Positions 1 to 7,971 of a stretch of 23,535 nucleotides of DNA are shown here, in pieces (the stretch's first letter is position 1; every line of letters begins with the position of its first letter). This DNA is from Stentor roeselii. Lineage: Eukaryota > Ciliophora > Heterotrichea > Heterotrichida > Stentoridae. The notes under the pieces were generated by a model. The model was not told the DNA's origin and made no database searches. It saw nothing but the letters and a program-made list of their open reading frames with translations. Location of the stretch: the NCBI GenBank assembly GCA_006503475.1, contig RSEH01000406.1, positions 1 through 23,535 on the forward strand. Reading direction: 5' to 3'. Both the position numbers and the translations under genes were made by a program.

Positions 1-864
1 GCTCATAAACTACTTCAACACATTAACTTTATGAATATAACAATTTTTAAAGTACAAATGAGTGTTTTTTAAATGATCTTAATATTAAATTGAAAGTTTT
101 TGGGTATTATATAGTACATGAAGTATGATATCATAGGAAATCTTTTCAATAAAACTAAAACCAAACTGTCCGAGTGCTATACAGTATTTTATTATGAAGG
201 TTTATGAAATTGACTTATTCTTATCGCAATTAAATTTCATATATGTTTTTGTATTTCAATCGAGTTTTCTTAAAAACTAAAGTTTTAATTATAACATAAT
301 GTTAAATAAATTGTAAATCAAATATCGAAGGATTATATTTTATGGTGATGTCATAATTGTAAGGTGAAAATTAGTCTATTAATGAGTTTAAATGGTCATT
401 CCAGCCCGGTTCACCGAGACCCTAAAAGTAGCCTTCACGTCTTTCGACTTCTAGCATTAATAACTGTAATCGCTCGTTCCTGGGTAGATTCACCGTTCTG
501 ATGTTGAAGATAAACCTCTTTTTATTTGCATATAAGCTTAAAAGAAGTGGCAGTACAGGGCTGGGGCATCTGAATGTAAGAAATATTTGAGGAAAAAATA
601 TTTCATATAAAAATCAATGGCCACTCTACAATATATTGTTTGATTGACACCTCCTTATTGTAAATCTTAAAAAACTTGCGGCCTCGAGCAAAAGTACTAG
701 GAATTAGTTTGGCTCTTAGATATTGCACAATATAATATAATTCAAGCGTTTTCCTATGTAAATGACTATAAAACAGTCAAATTAAGTAATTGAAGGAAAT
801 CACCCTTGATGAAATAATATTTATCTAGTCTAACAAAAATTATATAAATACTTATACCTTAATA
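1..864. other. Gene-poor AT-rich flank with one GC-richer block
   Basis: No recognisable gene is seen. Most of the stretch is AT-rich with stops in all frames. Bases about 393-575 are visibly richer in G and C than the surroundings and contain a 39-codon frame on the plus strand (382-501, ATG to TGA) that resembles no family I know. I could not match the block to tRNA, 5S, U1, U2, U4, U5, U6, U3 or SRP RNA by eye. It could be a divergent non-coding RNA, a gene relic or nothing. Confidence 0.4.
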
Positions 865-1659
865 TTAAGCTCTTAATCTAACTATCAAAGAAAGTATGCT
901 CTGATTTTCTATATCATAATCGTCCAAAGACAAATCATCATCTAATAAATAACTAGTAAATGATTTTTGCAGATAACAATCTTTAAATGGTTTTGGATGA
1001 TATACTAATCTTTGATGTTCAGGAGAAATACCATCTTTATCTTGGATTTTTTTTTTTAAATTTTGGACACTATCAGTAGACTTTATATTTACACACAATT
1101 TTTTACCAGTTTGTGTTTTTATAAATATTTCTATTTCCTCAGGTTCAATAATTTTCAATTTATTTATAGATAATTCTTGATTATTATTATCATAAGAGAA
1201 GTATTTGCTATTGTATTTCTTATATTCTTTTAAAAAATGACCTATGAAAGGTAAATCATCATAAATGATCGAATTTTGCTTGTTAAAATATTTATTATCG
1301 GTTAATATTGATATCTTTTGTTTAGTGGAAATATCTTTAATCATAATCTTTAGTTTTTTACAAAGTTCAATAGATTTTAGAATCAATATCTGAGACTCAG
1401 AACTAATTTCTTGGATAAATTCAAGAACTTTGTGTCTAAAAATCTTTTCTTTTTGCATAAATTTTTCGAAATAACTGATTATTTGTTCCTGATCTTTTTT
1501 TACTATTTTCTTTTCGATTTCAATAAAATTATGAGCAAGATTAAGATTTTCAAATGCATGGATCCCATAATGTTCAATACAACAAATTGTTAAAGTTTCC
1601 TTACAATCACAGAATAAAAAAGGAGGGTTGGAGCATTCCTTTATGAAGCAGCTTTCCAT
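865..1659 (-). CDS. Zinc-finger, coiled-coil protein with C-terminal ubiquitin-like domain
   Basis: 264 aa. Residues 4-41 hold a Cys/His cluster (C4, C9, C17, C19, C26, C27, H30, H34, H41) with spacing like the ciliate B-box-type fingers. Residues about 45-115 are charged and helical, probably a coiled coil. Residues 176-264 are clearly ubiquitin-like: IFIKTQTGKK matches the first ubiquitin strand and KKIQDKDGISPEHQRLVY matches the helix and following strand. The segment after that strand carries an insertion of roughly 13-16 residues before LSLDDYDIENQSIL. The protein ends RLRA, so the diglycine needed for conjugation is absent. It therefore looks like a built-in ubiquitin-like module, not a conjugatable modifier. 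A TTATAA string abuts the ATG. The role is unknown; a link to the ubiquitin system is inference from the domains. Confidence 0.8.
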   Translation of the reverse strand: MESCFIKECSNPPFLFCDCKETLTICCIEHYGIHAFENLNLAHNFIEIEKKIVKKDQEQIISYFEKFMQKEKIFRHKVLEFIQEISSESQILILKSIELCKKLKIMIKDISTKQKISILTDNKYFNKQNSIIYDDLPFIGHFLKEYKKYNSKYFSYDNNNQELSINKLKIIEPEEIEIFIKTQTGKKLCVNIKSTDSVQNLKKKIQDKDGISPEHQRLVYHPKPFKDCYLQKSFTSYLLDDDLSLDDYDIENQSILSLIVRLRA

Positions 1660-1721
1660 TTATAATAAGTGTCTATATTATTCTTATAATTTGAAAAAAT
1701 CATAATATTCAATAAAAACCA

Positions 1722-2757
1722 AGAATTTCTATTGCCAGGGCTGTATATGCTGATGCTGATATTTACTTGTTAGATGACTCTTTAGCAGCCTTGGATCAAT
1801 ATATTGGCAAGTCTTTATTTGAACAGTGCATTTTAAGGCATCTGGCAGGGAAGAACAGGGTGTTTGTGACTAACAATCAACAGTATCTCAGCTATACTGA
1901 TAGAATCTTAGTCTTACGGAGAGGAAAAATCGTTCAATCAGGTAATTTTCAAGTCAATCAGGGTACTTCGCTGATAAGGTGATGGTAAAAATGAAGAAAG
2001 TAACTCTATTAACCCAAGTCACTCACAAAAAAAAGAAAGCGGCCGACGCTGTCGGCCGGGAAAGTAGAAGAAGCTGGTGGAGTCTGAAGAAAGAGCGACT
2101 GGAAGCGTTAACTTAAAATTTTGTCTTATTTATTTGAAGTACGCTGGAGGATCGACTGTGATTTTCCTTGGAATTTTTATGATGGTCCTCTGGCAAGTTG
2201 ACAGAATGCTCACTGATATTTTTTAGCTGAATAGACTGACCAAAGCGCAGAAGAACAAAGAAAAAATTTTGTGAAAAATATTTTTATTTCACTTTTGGTT
2301 CAGTTAGCATCAATGTTTTCATTCTTTTCAGAGCGGCTAAGACTTTTTATGCTGGACTTCGAGCTCTCAGGAAGATGTTTAATCAGATGATGACTGCACT
2401 GCTTGATGCTTTGATTTTTTTGTATTATGATGTCAATCCTATGGAAGAGTGATGAACAGGTTTTCAAAAGATCAGAATAATGTTGATTCTATTTTCAGTA
2501 CCTCGGATAATTGGTCTCTAGATCAAATTTTTCAGGTTTTTATGAATATCACTTTTGCTATTTATAATGTTCCTGTTATACTTGTCACTATTCTTGTTAC
2601 TTTGTATCTTGCTGGAAGGATTCAGAGGTTTTTTCTTGCTACTTCTAGGGAACTTACACGACTGGAATCTATGAGTCGTAGTCCTATTTTACAAGATTTT
2701 ATGAAGCAGTTTCGGGATTGGGTACTATTAGAGCTTTTGCTTTATGGTAAGAATAGA
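1722..2757 (+). pseudogene. Decayed ABCC-type ABC transporter fragment
   Basis: Pieces of one ABCC (MRP-like) transporter appear in the right order but in different frames. From 1722 the frame reads RISIARAVYADADIY then LLDDSLAALD, which is the segment just after the ABC signature plus Walker B and D-loop of NBD1. The usual H-loop VTHQ is VTNN here. A TGA at 1980-1982 ends this piece. A second frame continues to about 2115, a third encodes a membrane segment (about 2116-2225) ending in TAG. Then RAAKTFYAGLRALRKMFNQ and, after a frameshift near 2448, RFSKDQNNVD belong to the second membrane domain. Near 2716 another shift separates SRELTRLESMSRSPI from GTIRAFALYG. The signature motif, NBD2 and the start are missing. 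Frameshifts of this kind cannot come from 15-nt introns, which keep the frame. Parts could still be transcribed. Confidence 0.82.
2040..2058. repeat. Perfect GC-rich hairpin in the ABCC relic
   Basis: CGGCCGAC and its exact reverse complement GTCGGCCG flank a 3-nt loop (GCT). This 8-bp all-but-AT stem is striking in an AT-rich relic and lies in the linker region between the NBD1 and second membrane-domain fragments. Confidence 0.7.
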
Positions 2758-3027
2758 AATAAACAATTAATAATAAAACTTGAAAAAAATAACACTAATT
2801 CTATAAAGTCCCCTCATCATCTAATCATAAATCATTTCTTTTCAAACCTCCCAACATAACTACAACCCAATCAATAATCCAATCACTACCCAGCATACTT
2901 CAAAGCCAAAACTAATCAACAAAAACCTATTTTAATTAAGTGAATTTTAAGAAATTAGATATTAAAATTATCCTTGAAATTCCAATTATTACTTAATTAA
3001 ATCATTACTTATATTAAATTTGGTTAA

Positions 3028-5328
3028 TCATTGACATATTCTGCAAAATTCTGTATTGCCATGATTTAAACAAATTGAATGTCCACACTTAAGTTGATGC
3101 AAAGTAGGAAAATGAAACTCCTTAAGACAGTCAATACACAAAGCAAAAAAATGGTTGCTAATCTCTACTTTTTCTAGTTTCGTAATTTTGATACCAAATT
3201 TTTCATGATTTTCAGAGTAATAAAAATCAAAAACACATTGAGCGCATAATAAATACTTTTCATTATCAATAAATTTTCCATAGTCCCCAATAAAATATGA
3301 ATTCAACTCACAGTTCTGACATTGAAAAACTTCTTGAAGAACCTCATCAACAAGCTCATCATTATAACATAGACTGCAAGGAAGATAATCAAATCTCATC
3401 TTAGAAGCCGAGCATTCTTTGCACAGATGAAGACAATGATTATAATAAACTTTCTTATTTTTCTCACAAATTTTGCACTTAAGATATCCTTGTCCAATCA
3501 ACTTTTCATTTAAGTTAAAATTTTCCAAGTCACTTTTTTTCCATCCTAAAAAGTTCCAAACCTTAGCCTCTTGAAGAGAATCCAAAAAAATTTTACATTC
3601 AGGACATTTAAAGTCTAAAGTTCCCTGAGTATTCCTTGCTTCATCTTCAAGACAAGTCCTGCAGACAATATCTCCACATCTAAGTTCTGTCAAGTCTTCA
3701 ATGTTTTTTTGTCCACAACAGGCGCATGTTAATTTATTTTCTATAAAATTAATCATTTTCTGAGCTTCAGGAAGGCCACACTGTTGAAGTCTTATAAGGT
3801 TTGAATGAAGAGGCTCATATTGAGTGATAACGAAGTTGAAATTTAGAATCGATTTCAAGTTATTTTGAATGTTTTCAAGTACGGTTAGGATCTGATTTGG
3901 ATTGTATTTTATTATGTTTGAAGGTAGATTACCTGGAATAGGCCCGATATTTTTAGCTTTGAAATTTGAGTTTGAGGATAGTCGCTGACTCTCGATTTTT
4001 TTGTCACTTTGATTGATAGAATCGCTTTTTTCTGATGTTTTAGCCTTGATTGGGCCTGGAGATTCTGAAATTTGAGGGGCGGGATAGTTGATTTTCGCTT
4101 GATGAAAAACTGGAGCTGTAGGAATTTGGGGATTAGGAGAGTTGAATTTTGACTGTTGGATAACTGGATCAGTTTTTTGTTGGGGATCAGGAGGGTTGAA
4201 TTTTGACTGTTGAAGAACTGGATCGGTTTTTAGTTGGGGATCAGGAGGGTTGAATTTTGACTGTTGGAGAAATAGATCAGTTTTTAGTTGGGCATCAGGA
4301 GGGTTGAATTTTGACTGTTGAAGAACTGGTTTTGGATTTGATGTAACTTGGGAATCAGGTATGTCGATTTTCACTTTTGGAATCATTGGCGGCTTACTTG
4401 TGTCACTTGTTATGCTAGAAGATTTATGGTCAGGAATGGGATTTAATGACTCAGTATTTTTTTTTTGAGATTCATGAAAAGTCTCTTTAGGTTTACTTCC
4501 AAAAGGGTTTGGAGCATGAACAACAGGGCTTTCAGGTATTTTCTGATTTGAACCTAATCGAATCGAACCATGAGGCTCATTAGGAAGAGGATTAAAGTAA
4601 TTGTTTCTATTTGAATTTCTACCTCCCAATTGCTGGTTCATCGTAAATCCAGGATTATTCACGTTCGTTGAATTAAAACTCGGATTAAACTGAGGAGCTG
4701 GATTAAAATTGCCAGGGATCACATTTTGATGAAGATTCATTTTTATTTCCTGTAGATCCACTGAATCATTAATAGAAATTGATGGCTTTCCAATACTCTC
4801 TGGAGGAGTTGGAAGATTCACTGAAAGCGTAGAATTTTTCAACGATGAAGGCGGTTGAATGATTTGGGATGATGAAGGATTAGGAATTATATTTTTTCCC
4901 AATTGACTCTCTACTGGACCTGCCCCTTGTTTACCCAAGAATATTGAAGGTGGATTCATTGGGTTAGGACTTTTATTCACTTGACCTGGCATAACAGCTT
5001 GGTTTGATGATTTTGTTTGTGAATTGTTTCCGATTGTGAAACTTTCTGGACTTCTTGGAATATTTGTAGCTCCTGGAAATTGATTCAGGTTTGATGGGAT
5101 CATTTGATTTAGAGCAGGTGAAAAGTGAACTGGTTGCGATCCTCTTTGGTCTGGGTTGAAAAAGGTTTTTTGATTGTGGTTTGGATTGGCATGAGATGAT
5201 GAGAGAAATGATTTTGGTGTTGCTTGTGAAGAAGAGTTTGAATCTAAAATTGAGATACCTGAAGAACTGATGTTTAGTGGCTTCGACCCTTCTGCTATTG
5301 TTGGATCTGGATCTTCATCTATATCCAT
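3028..5328 (-). CDS. Large disordered protein with three C-terminal RING-like zinc fingers
   Basis: 766 aa. Residues 1-470 are low-complexity, rich in Pro, Asn, Ser and Gln, and likely disordered. Residues 336-409 hold four to five copies of an 18-residue repeat around QQSKFNPPDPQLKTDPVL. The C-terminal third is Cys-rich. The first RING-like set is C535-x2-C538, C551, C556-x2-C559, C575-x2-C578, with D553 where His is usual. The second is C618-x2-C621, C632-x-H634, C636-x2-C639, C651-x2-C654. A Cys pair set follows (C670/C673, C695/C698). The last is C731-x2-C734, C748-x-H750, C753, H756, C762-x2-C765. RING domains commonly act as E3 ubiquitin ligases, so ligase function is plausible but unproven. 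The stop is TGA; 14 further sense codons would follow if TGA were read through. TATAA precedes the ATG. Confidence 0.78.
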   Translation of the reverse strand: MDIDEDPDPTIAEGSKPLNISSSGISILDSNSSSQATPKSFLSSSHANPNHNQKTFFNPDQRGSQPVHFSPALNQMIPSNLNQFPGATNIPRSPESFTIGNNSQTKSSNQAVMPGQVNKSPNPMNPPSIFLGKQGAGPVESQLGKNIIPNPSSSQIIQPPSSLKNSTLSVNLPTPPESIGKPSISINDSVDLQEIKMNLHQNVIPGNFNPAPQFNPSFNSTNVNNPGFTMNQQLGGRNSNRNNYFNPLPNEPHGSIRLGSNQKIPESPVVHAPNPFGSKPKETFHESQKKNTESLNPIPDHKSSSITSDTSKPPMIPKVKIDIPDSQVTSNPKPVLQQSKFNPPDAQLKTDLFLQQSKFNPPDPQLKTDPVLQQSKFNPPDPQQKTDPVIQQSKFNSPNPQIPTAPVFHQAKINYPAPQISESPGPIKAKTSEKSDSINQSDKKIESQRLSSNSNFKAKNIGPIPGNLPSNIIKYNPNQILTVLENIQNNLKSILNFNFVITQYEPLHSNLIRLQQCGLPEAQKMINFIENKLTCACCGQKNIEDLTELRCGDIVCRTCLEDEARNTQGTLDFKCPECKIFLDSLQEAKVWNFLGWKKSDLENFNLNEKLIGQGYLKCKICEKNKKVYYNHCLHLCKECSASKMRFDYLPCSLCYNDELVDEVLQEVFQCQNCELNSYFIGDYGKFIDNEKYLLCAQCVFDFYYSENHEKFGIKITKLEKVEISNHFFALCIDCLKEFHFPTLHQLKCGHSICLNHGNTEFCRICQ
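4099..4335 (-). repeat. 54-bp tandem repeat in the RING-protein gene
   Basis: The string gttgaattttgactgttg recurs at 4141, 4195, 4249 and 4303, a strict 54-bp period with an additional diverged copy at the 3' end of the coding strand. Each unit encodes 18 residues, so copy number can change without breaking the frame. Confidence 0.85.
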
Positions 5329-5522
5329 TTATAGAACATTTGAGGATTGTATTCATTTGTGTTGAAAAGAAATAAACCAAGTAAGATCACTCAAATTCAA
5401 AACCTTCATTACTTAACTTAAATAATAATTCTATTTAACTAAAAACAATAACCCAGATAGAAAAAAATCCCAAAATTTTTACTTCATCAAAATAATTCAA
5501 CTAATTACTTATTTACAAAATC
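5329..5522. other. AT-rich spacer between two minus-strand genes
   Basis: This 194-bp spacer holds the start region of the RING-protein gene and the 3' end of the B-box/NYN gene. It is AT-rich with no open frame of note. TTATA at 5329-5333 sits directly against the RING-protein ATG. Confidence 0.5.
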
Positions 5523-7634
5523 CTAAAAGATTTTTTCATCATCCTCTTCAAGTAAGTCCTCAATAAACCTAAACCTCGAGTCATTTTTTCTCAATTCTTC
5601 CTCATCAAAAGTAACAACATTAGAAATCCCATCACTATCACAACTAGAAGTGCAACATAAGTCGTTTTTTCTATCAAAGTTCAAACAAATCGAGACTTTT
5701 TCTTTCGACTTCATCAAAAAATCTTGAAAGCCACAGGCTCCAACTGTTGACCATTTGAATCCAAATCCGAATTCTTGATAAACTTGAAGCTCCGCATCGA
5801 TTAAACTGATTTTTTCGTTGTTTAAAGCATTGTTGATCAACTCAGTCAAACTTTCAGATGTTGGAAGTTTCATTTTTCTTAACTTTACAAAAGGATGGTT
5901 TTTTCCTTTTTGTGTCAGTTCTAAGTCTGGAATTTGGATTATCAGGTCTTTTAATTTAGCGATTCCCAGATTGGAAAGGTCGGCTTCGGTTATCATTTTT
6001 TCTTTTAAGAGAGCTGGAAGTTGGGCTAGTGAAATGCCTTCGAAACATGAACTGACTGAGTCTACTACTGATTTCTTTACTTTTAGGATGGCTTGTTTGT
6101 CTTCTTTGCACTTTCTGTCGAATGATGGGGTCCAGACTAGAAGGGTTTTGTGGTATCTGAGCAGGTCTTCATCAATGGCAAGCTGAACAATATAACTGAG
6201 TTTCCCAAGACTACAATTCGAAAGCGAATCCGAGTACTTCTTAAGGTACAAAGCACATCCGTACCTTCCTCCACTAACAGCTTTATCCTCCTCATCTTTC
6301 CCGCCATACAATTTTGTGAAGAAATCCACAAAGGCCTGCCACTCAAAAGTCTTCTTAATCTGAAAAACATCTCCAGTTTTAATATACTGATCAAAAGACA
6401 CCCATTCTTCATTCACAGGGAAAATCACTGAATTTTCTCCTCCAGATGCAAAATCTCTAACCTTCTTAACACAAAACAAGAAATTTTTCCTATTCTTCAT
6501 CGACTCGCTTGAAAAAAGTGAAAAAGTTTCAGAACTCGCTTTCTTATGAACTGAATTTTTCAAAGCAGTTTCCAAAAAAGAGTTCCAATAATTAACAGAA
6601 ACTTTCAAATCAAAAGCTTCTTTAAGTCTCGATTGAATCGCTTTTTCAGTAGAAATCATTTCATCATTTTTCAATGATCTTAGAACCCAAAGCAAGACCT
6701 TAGGACTGAGTTTTTCAACTTTAAGACTAATGATCAAGACTTCAGAATTTCCTATTTTTTTGCTTTGCTGAACTAATTTCCCTAATCGACACTCTGCTTG
6801 AATAAGTTTAACAGCTTGTCCAACAGGCACCCTGCATTGAAATGCGAGGTTCTCAGCAAGTTCATGGAACTCATGCATGACTTTTCCTTCATATGCCTGA
6901 TTTTTCAAGAAGTTTATAAGACTAAGGTCTAAAGAACTCTCAGAAGCGACACGTCTTGACAAGGAATTCAAATTTTTGCCATTTCCCAGTTTTCTCCATT
7001 GATTTTTTCCATTGATTTGCAAGGTTTCAGGGGTGGTTTCATTCATGTCACCAGGGAAACTGATTACTTTTAATGAAGGGACCCGCATCGCCAGAAGGTC
7101 TGACTTAAAAAGATGCGCCCGGGCACTGATCAGGACGTTTTTTGCGAATTTAGAGCTGAAACGTCTGAGGTCGTCGATGATTAACGAGACTTCTGACCTG
7201 CTACGGTCAAAGCGAAAGTCGAAGTCATCAGATCGAAGCTGACTGAACAAGAAAAAATGTTGTTCTCCATAAACCCTGATCTTGGAAACTCCTTGAAAGC
7301 GTGACTTGATCAGAAAAGCCGTTTCTCTTAAATAATTTAAATTCAAATTTGCGCCAAATAAGTCCCAAAAAACTTCTGTTATTGATATTTGAAGGTTTTC
7401 AGAACTTTTCTCTGGAGAACTGAAGGATAGTCTAGGAAACTCACTTAGAATCACAGGGCAAGGGTCAAGGGTTTTTGATGGCTCTTGATGAATAAGTTCA
7501 CATCTGCTGTGAGTCTTTCTGCTTCCGTTTCTGTGGATTAGAAGGTCGCAGGACTGACAGAAAAGCTGCTCACATTCGATGCATTCGTATAAAGCTACCT
7601 GGACACTGCATTCTTCACATGCGTTTTCTTGCAT
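5523..7634 (-). CDS. B-box / NYN-like / LOTUS-like protein, MARF1-related architecture
   Basis: 703 aa. Residues 6-48 form a B-box zinc finger (C6-x2-C9, C18-x2-C21, C26-x2-C29, H34, H42). Residues about 86-195 resemble a NYN (PIN-fold) RNase domain: VFWDLFGANL matches the first strand with its acidic residue (D91), and SEVSLIIDDLRRF with NVLISARAHLF matches the later segments of the MARF1 NYN domain. The second Asp motif (S-x-D-x-D/N-F) is replaced by SARAHLF, so nuclease activity may be lost. Residues about 535-585 (LAQLPALLKEKMITEADLSNLGIAKLKDLI, shown in part) and 595-650 look like OST-HTH/LOTUS winged helices, which bind RNA or partners such as Vasa helicase in other eukaryotes. Two more winged-helix-like stretches lie near 238-305 and 455-500. 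The acidic C-terminus ends with TAG. An RNA-regulation role is inferred. Domain assignment is by eye. Confidence 0.66.
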   Translation of the reverse strand: MQENACEECSVQVALYECIECEQLFCQSCDLLIHRNGSRKTHSRCELIHQEPSKTLDPCPVILSEFPRLSFSSPEKSSENLQISITEVFWDLFGANLNLNYLRETAFLIKSRFQGVSKIRVYGEQHFFLFSQLRSDDFDFRFDRSRSEVSLIIDDLRRFSSKFAKNVLISARAHLFKSDLLAMRVPSLKVISFPGDMNETTPETLQINGKNQWRKLGNGKNLNSLSRRVASESSLDLSLINFLKNQAYEGKVMHEFHELAENLAFQCRVPVGQAVKLIQAECRLGKLVQQSKKIGNSEVLIISLKVEKLSPKVLLWVLRSLKNDEMISTEKAIQSRLKEAFDLKVSVNYWNSFLETALKNSVHKKASSETFSLFSSESMKNRKNFLFCVKKVRDFASGGENSVIFPVNEEWVSFDQYIKTGDVFQIKKTFEWQAFVDFFTKLYGGKDEEDKAVSGGRYGCALYLKKYSDSLSNCSLGKLSYIVQLAIDEDLLRYHKTLLVWTPSFDRKCKEDKQAILKVKKSVVDSVSSCFEGISLAQLPALLKEKMITEADLSNLGIAKLKDLIIQIPDLELTQKGKNHPFVKLRKMKLPTSESLTELINNALNNEKISLIDAELQVYQEFGFGFKWSTVGACGFQDFLMKSKEKVSICLNFDRKNDLCCTSSCDSDGISNVVTFDEEELRKNDSRFRFIEDLLEEDDEKIF

Positions 7635-7971
7635 TTTTAAATTATAAAAGACATTTTAAGTTTCTGGTATTTGCTGAAATGGAAGATGGAGATTTTTTCT
7701 AGGTTTTGATTTGGATTGATGGAGTTTTTGTTGGGACTTTAGGGAGATGAGAGGTTTTGAGGACTTGATTTCAAGAATTTGAATAAATTTAAAATTAGCC
7801 GTTTCAGGATTTTGATGAAGAGATTTTAAAAGATTTTGTTTGAGTTTTGACGGGTTTTATTTTTGGATGTTTTTGGTTTGTTGGATTTTTTGGGTGGGTT
7901 GTTGGGAGGGTGTTGTTTTCCGCGGTGATTATGGTTCTTTTCAATAAAATATTCTGCAAGATTTATAAACA
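7635..7971. promoter_or_regulatory. Divergent intergenic region with strong G-over-C asymmetry
   Basis: This 337-bp spacer separates the minus-strand B-box/NYN gene from plus-strand TGS1 and is the largest intergenic gap outside the left flank. From about 7660 to 7920 the plus strand is rich in G and T and nearly free of C. TTATAA lies at 7642-7647, just upstream of the minus-strand ATG. TTTATAA lies at 7962-7968, just upstream of the TGS1 ATG. No convincing open frame was found, although weak Pro/Lys/Asn-rich frames exist on the minus strand. Confidence 0.55.
7892..7910 (+). promoter_or_regulatory. Predicted G-quadruplex motif upstream of TGS1
   Basis: GGG-T-GGG-TTGTT-GGG-A-GGG matches the four-tract G-quadruplex pattern with short loops. 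It lies 61 bp before the TGS1 ATG on the coding strand, so it could fold in promoter DNA or in the mRNA leader. Its function is not shown by sequence. Confidence 0.6.

Noticed and set aside
419-428. CCCTAA-like string as a telomerase RNA template
   Set aside because: A single short match without flanking structure or a repeat-and-a-half template; chance match.
500-560. U4 snRNA on the minus strand, from a GAGGTTTATC match
   Set aside because: Only that short string and a nearby GCGATTA agree; spacing and the rest of the molecule do not.
1980-2757. ABCC fragments as exons of a working gene
   Set aside because: Breaks are frameshifts, and 15-nt introns keep frame; no consensus intron removes them, and NBD motifs are missing.
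3028-3030. TGA read as Trp, as in Blepharisma
   Set aside because: TGA also ends SLX9 at the expected family length, and all conserved Trp positions use TGG.
5818-6431. ORFs of 91-122 aa inside the B-box/NYN gene
   Set aside because: They overlap a clearly coding frame and show no domain or plausible composition of their own.
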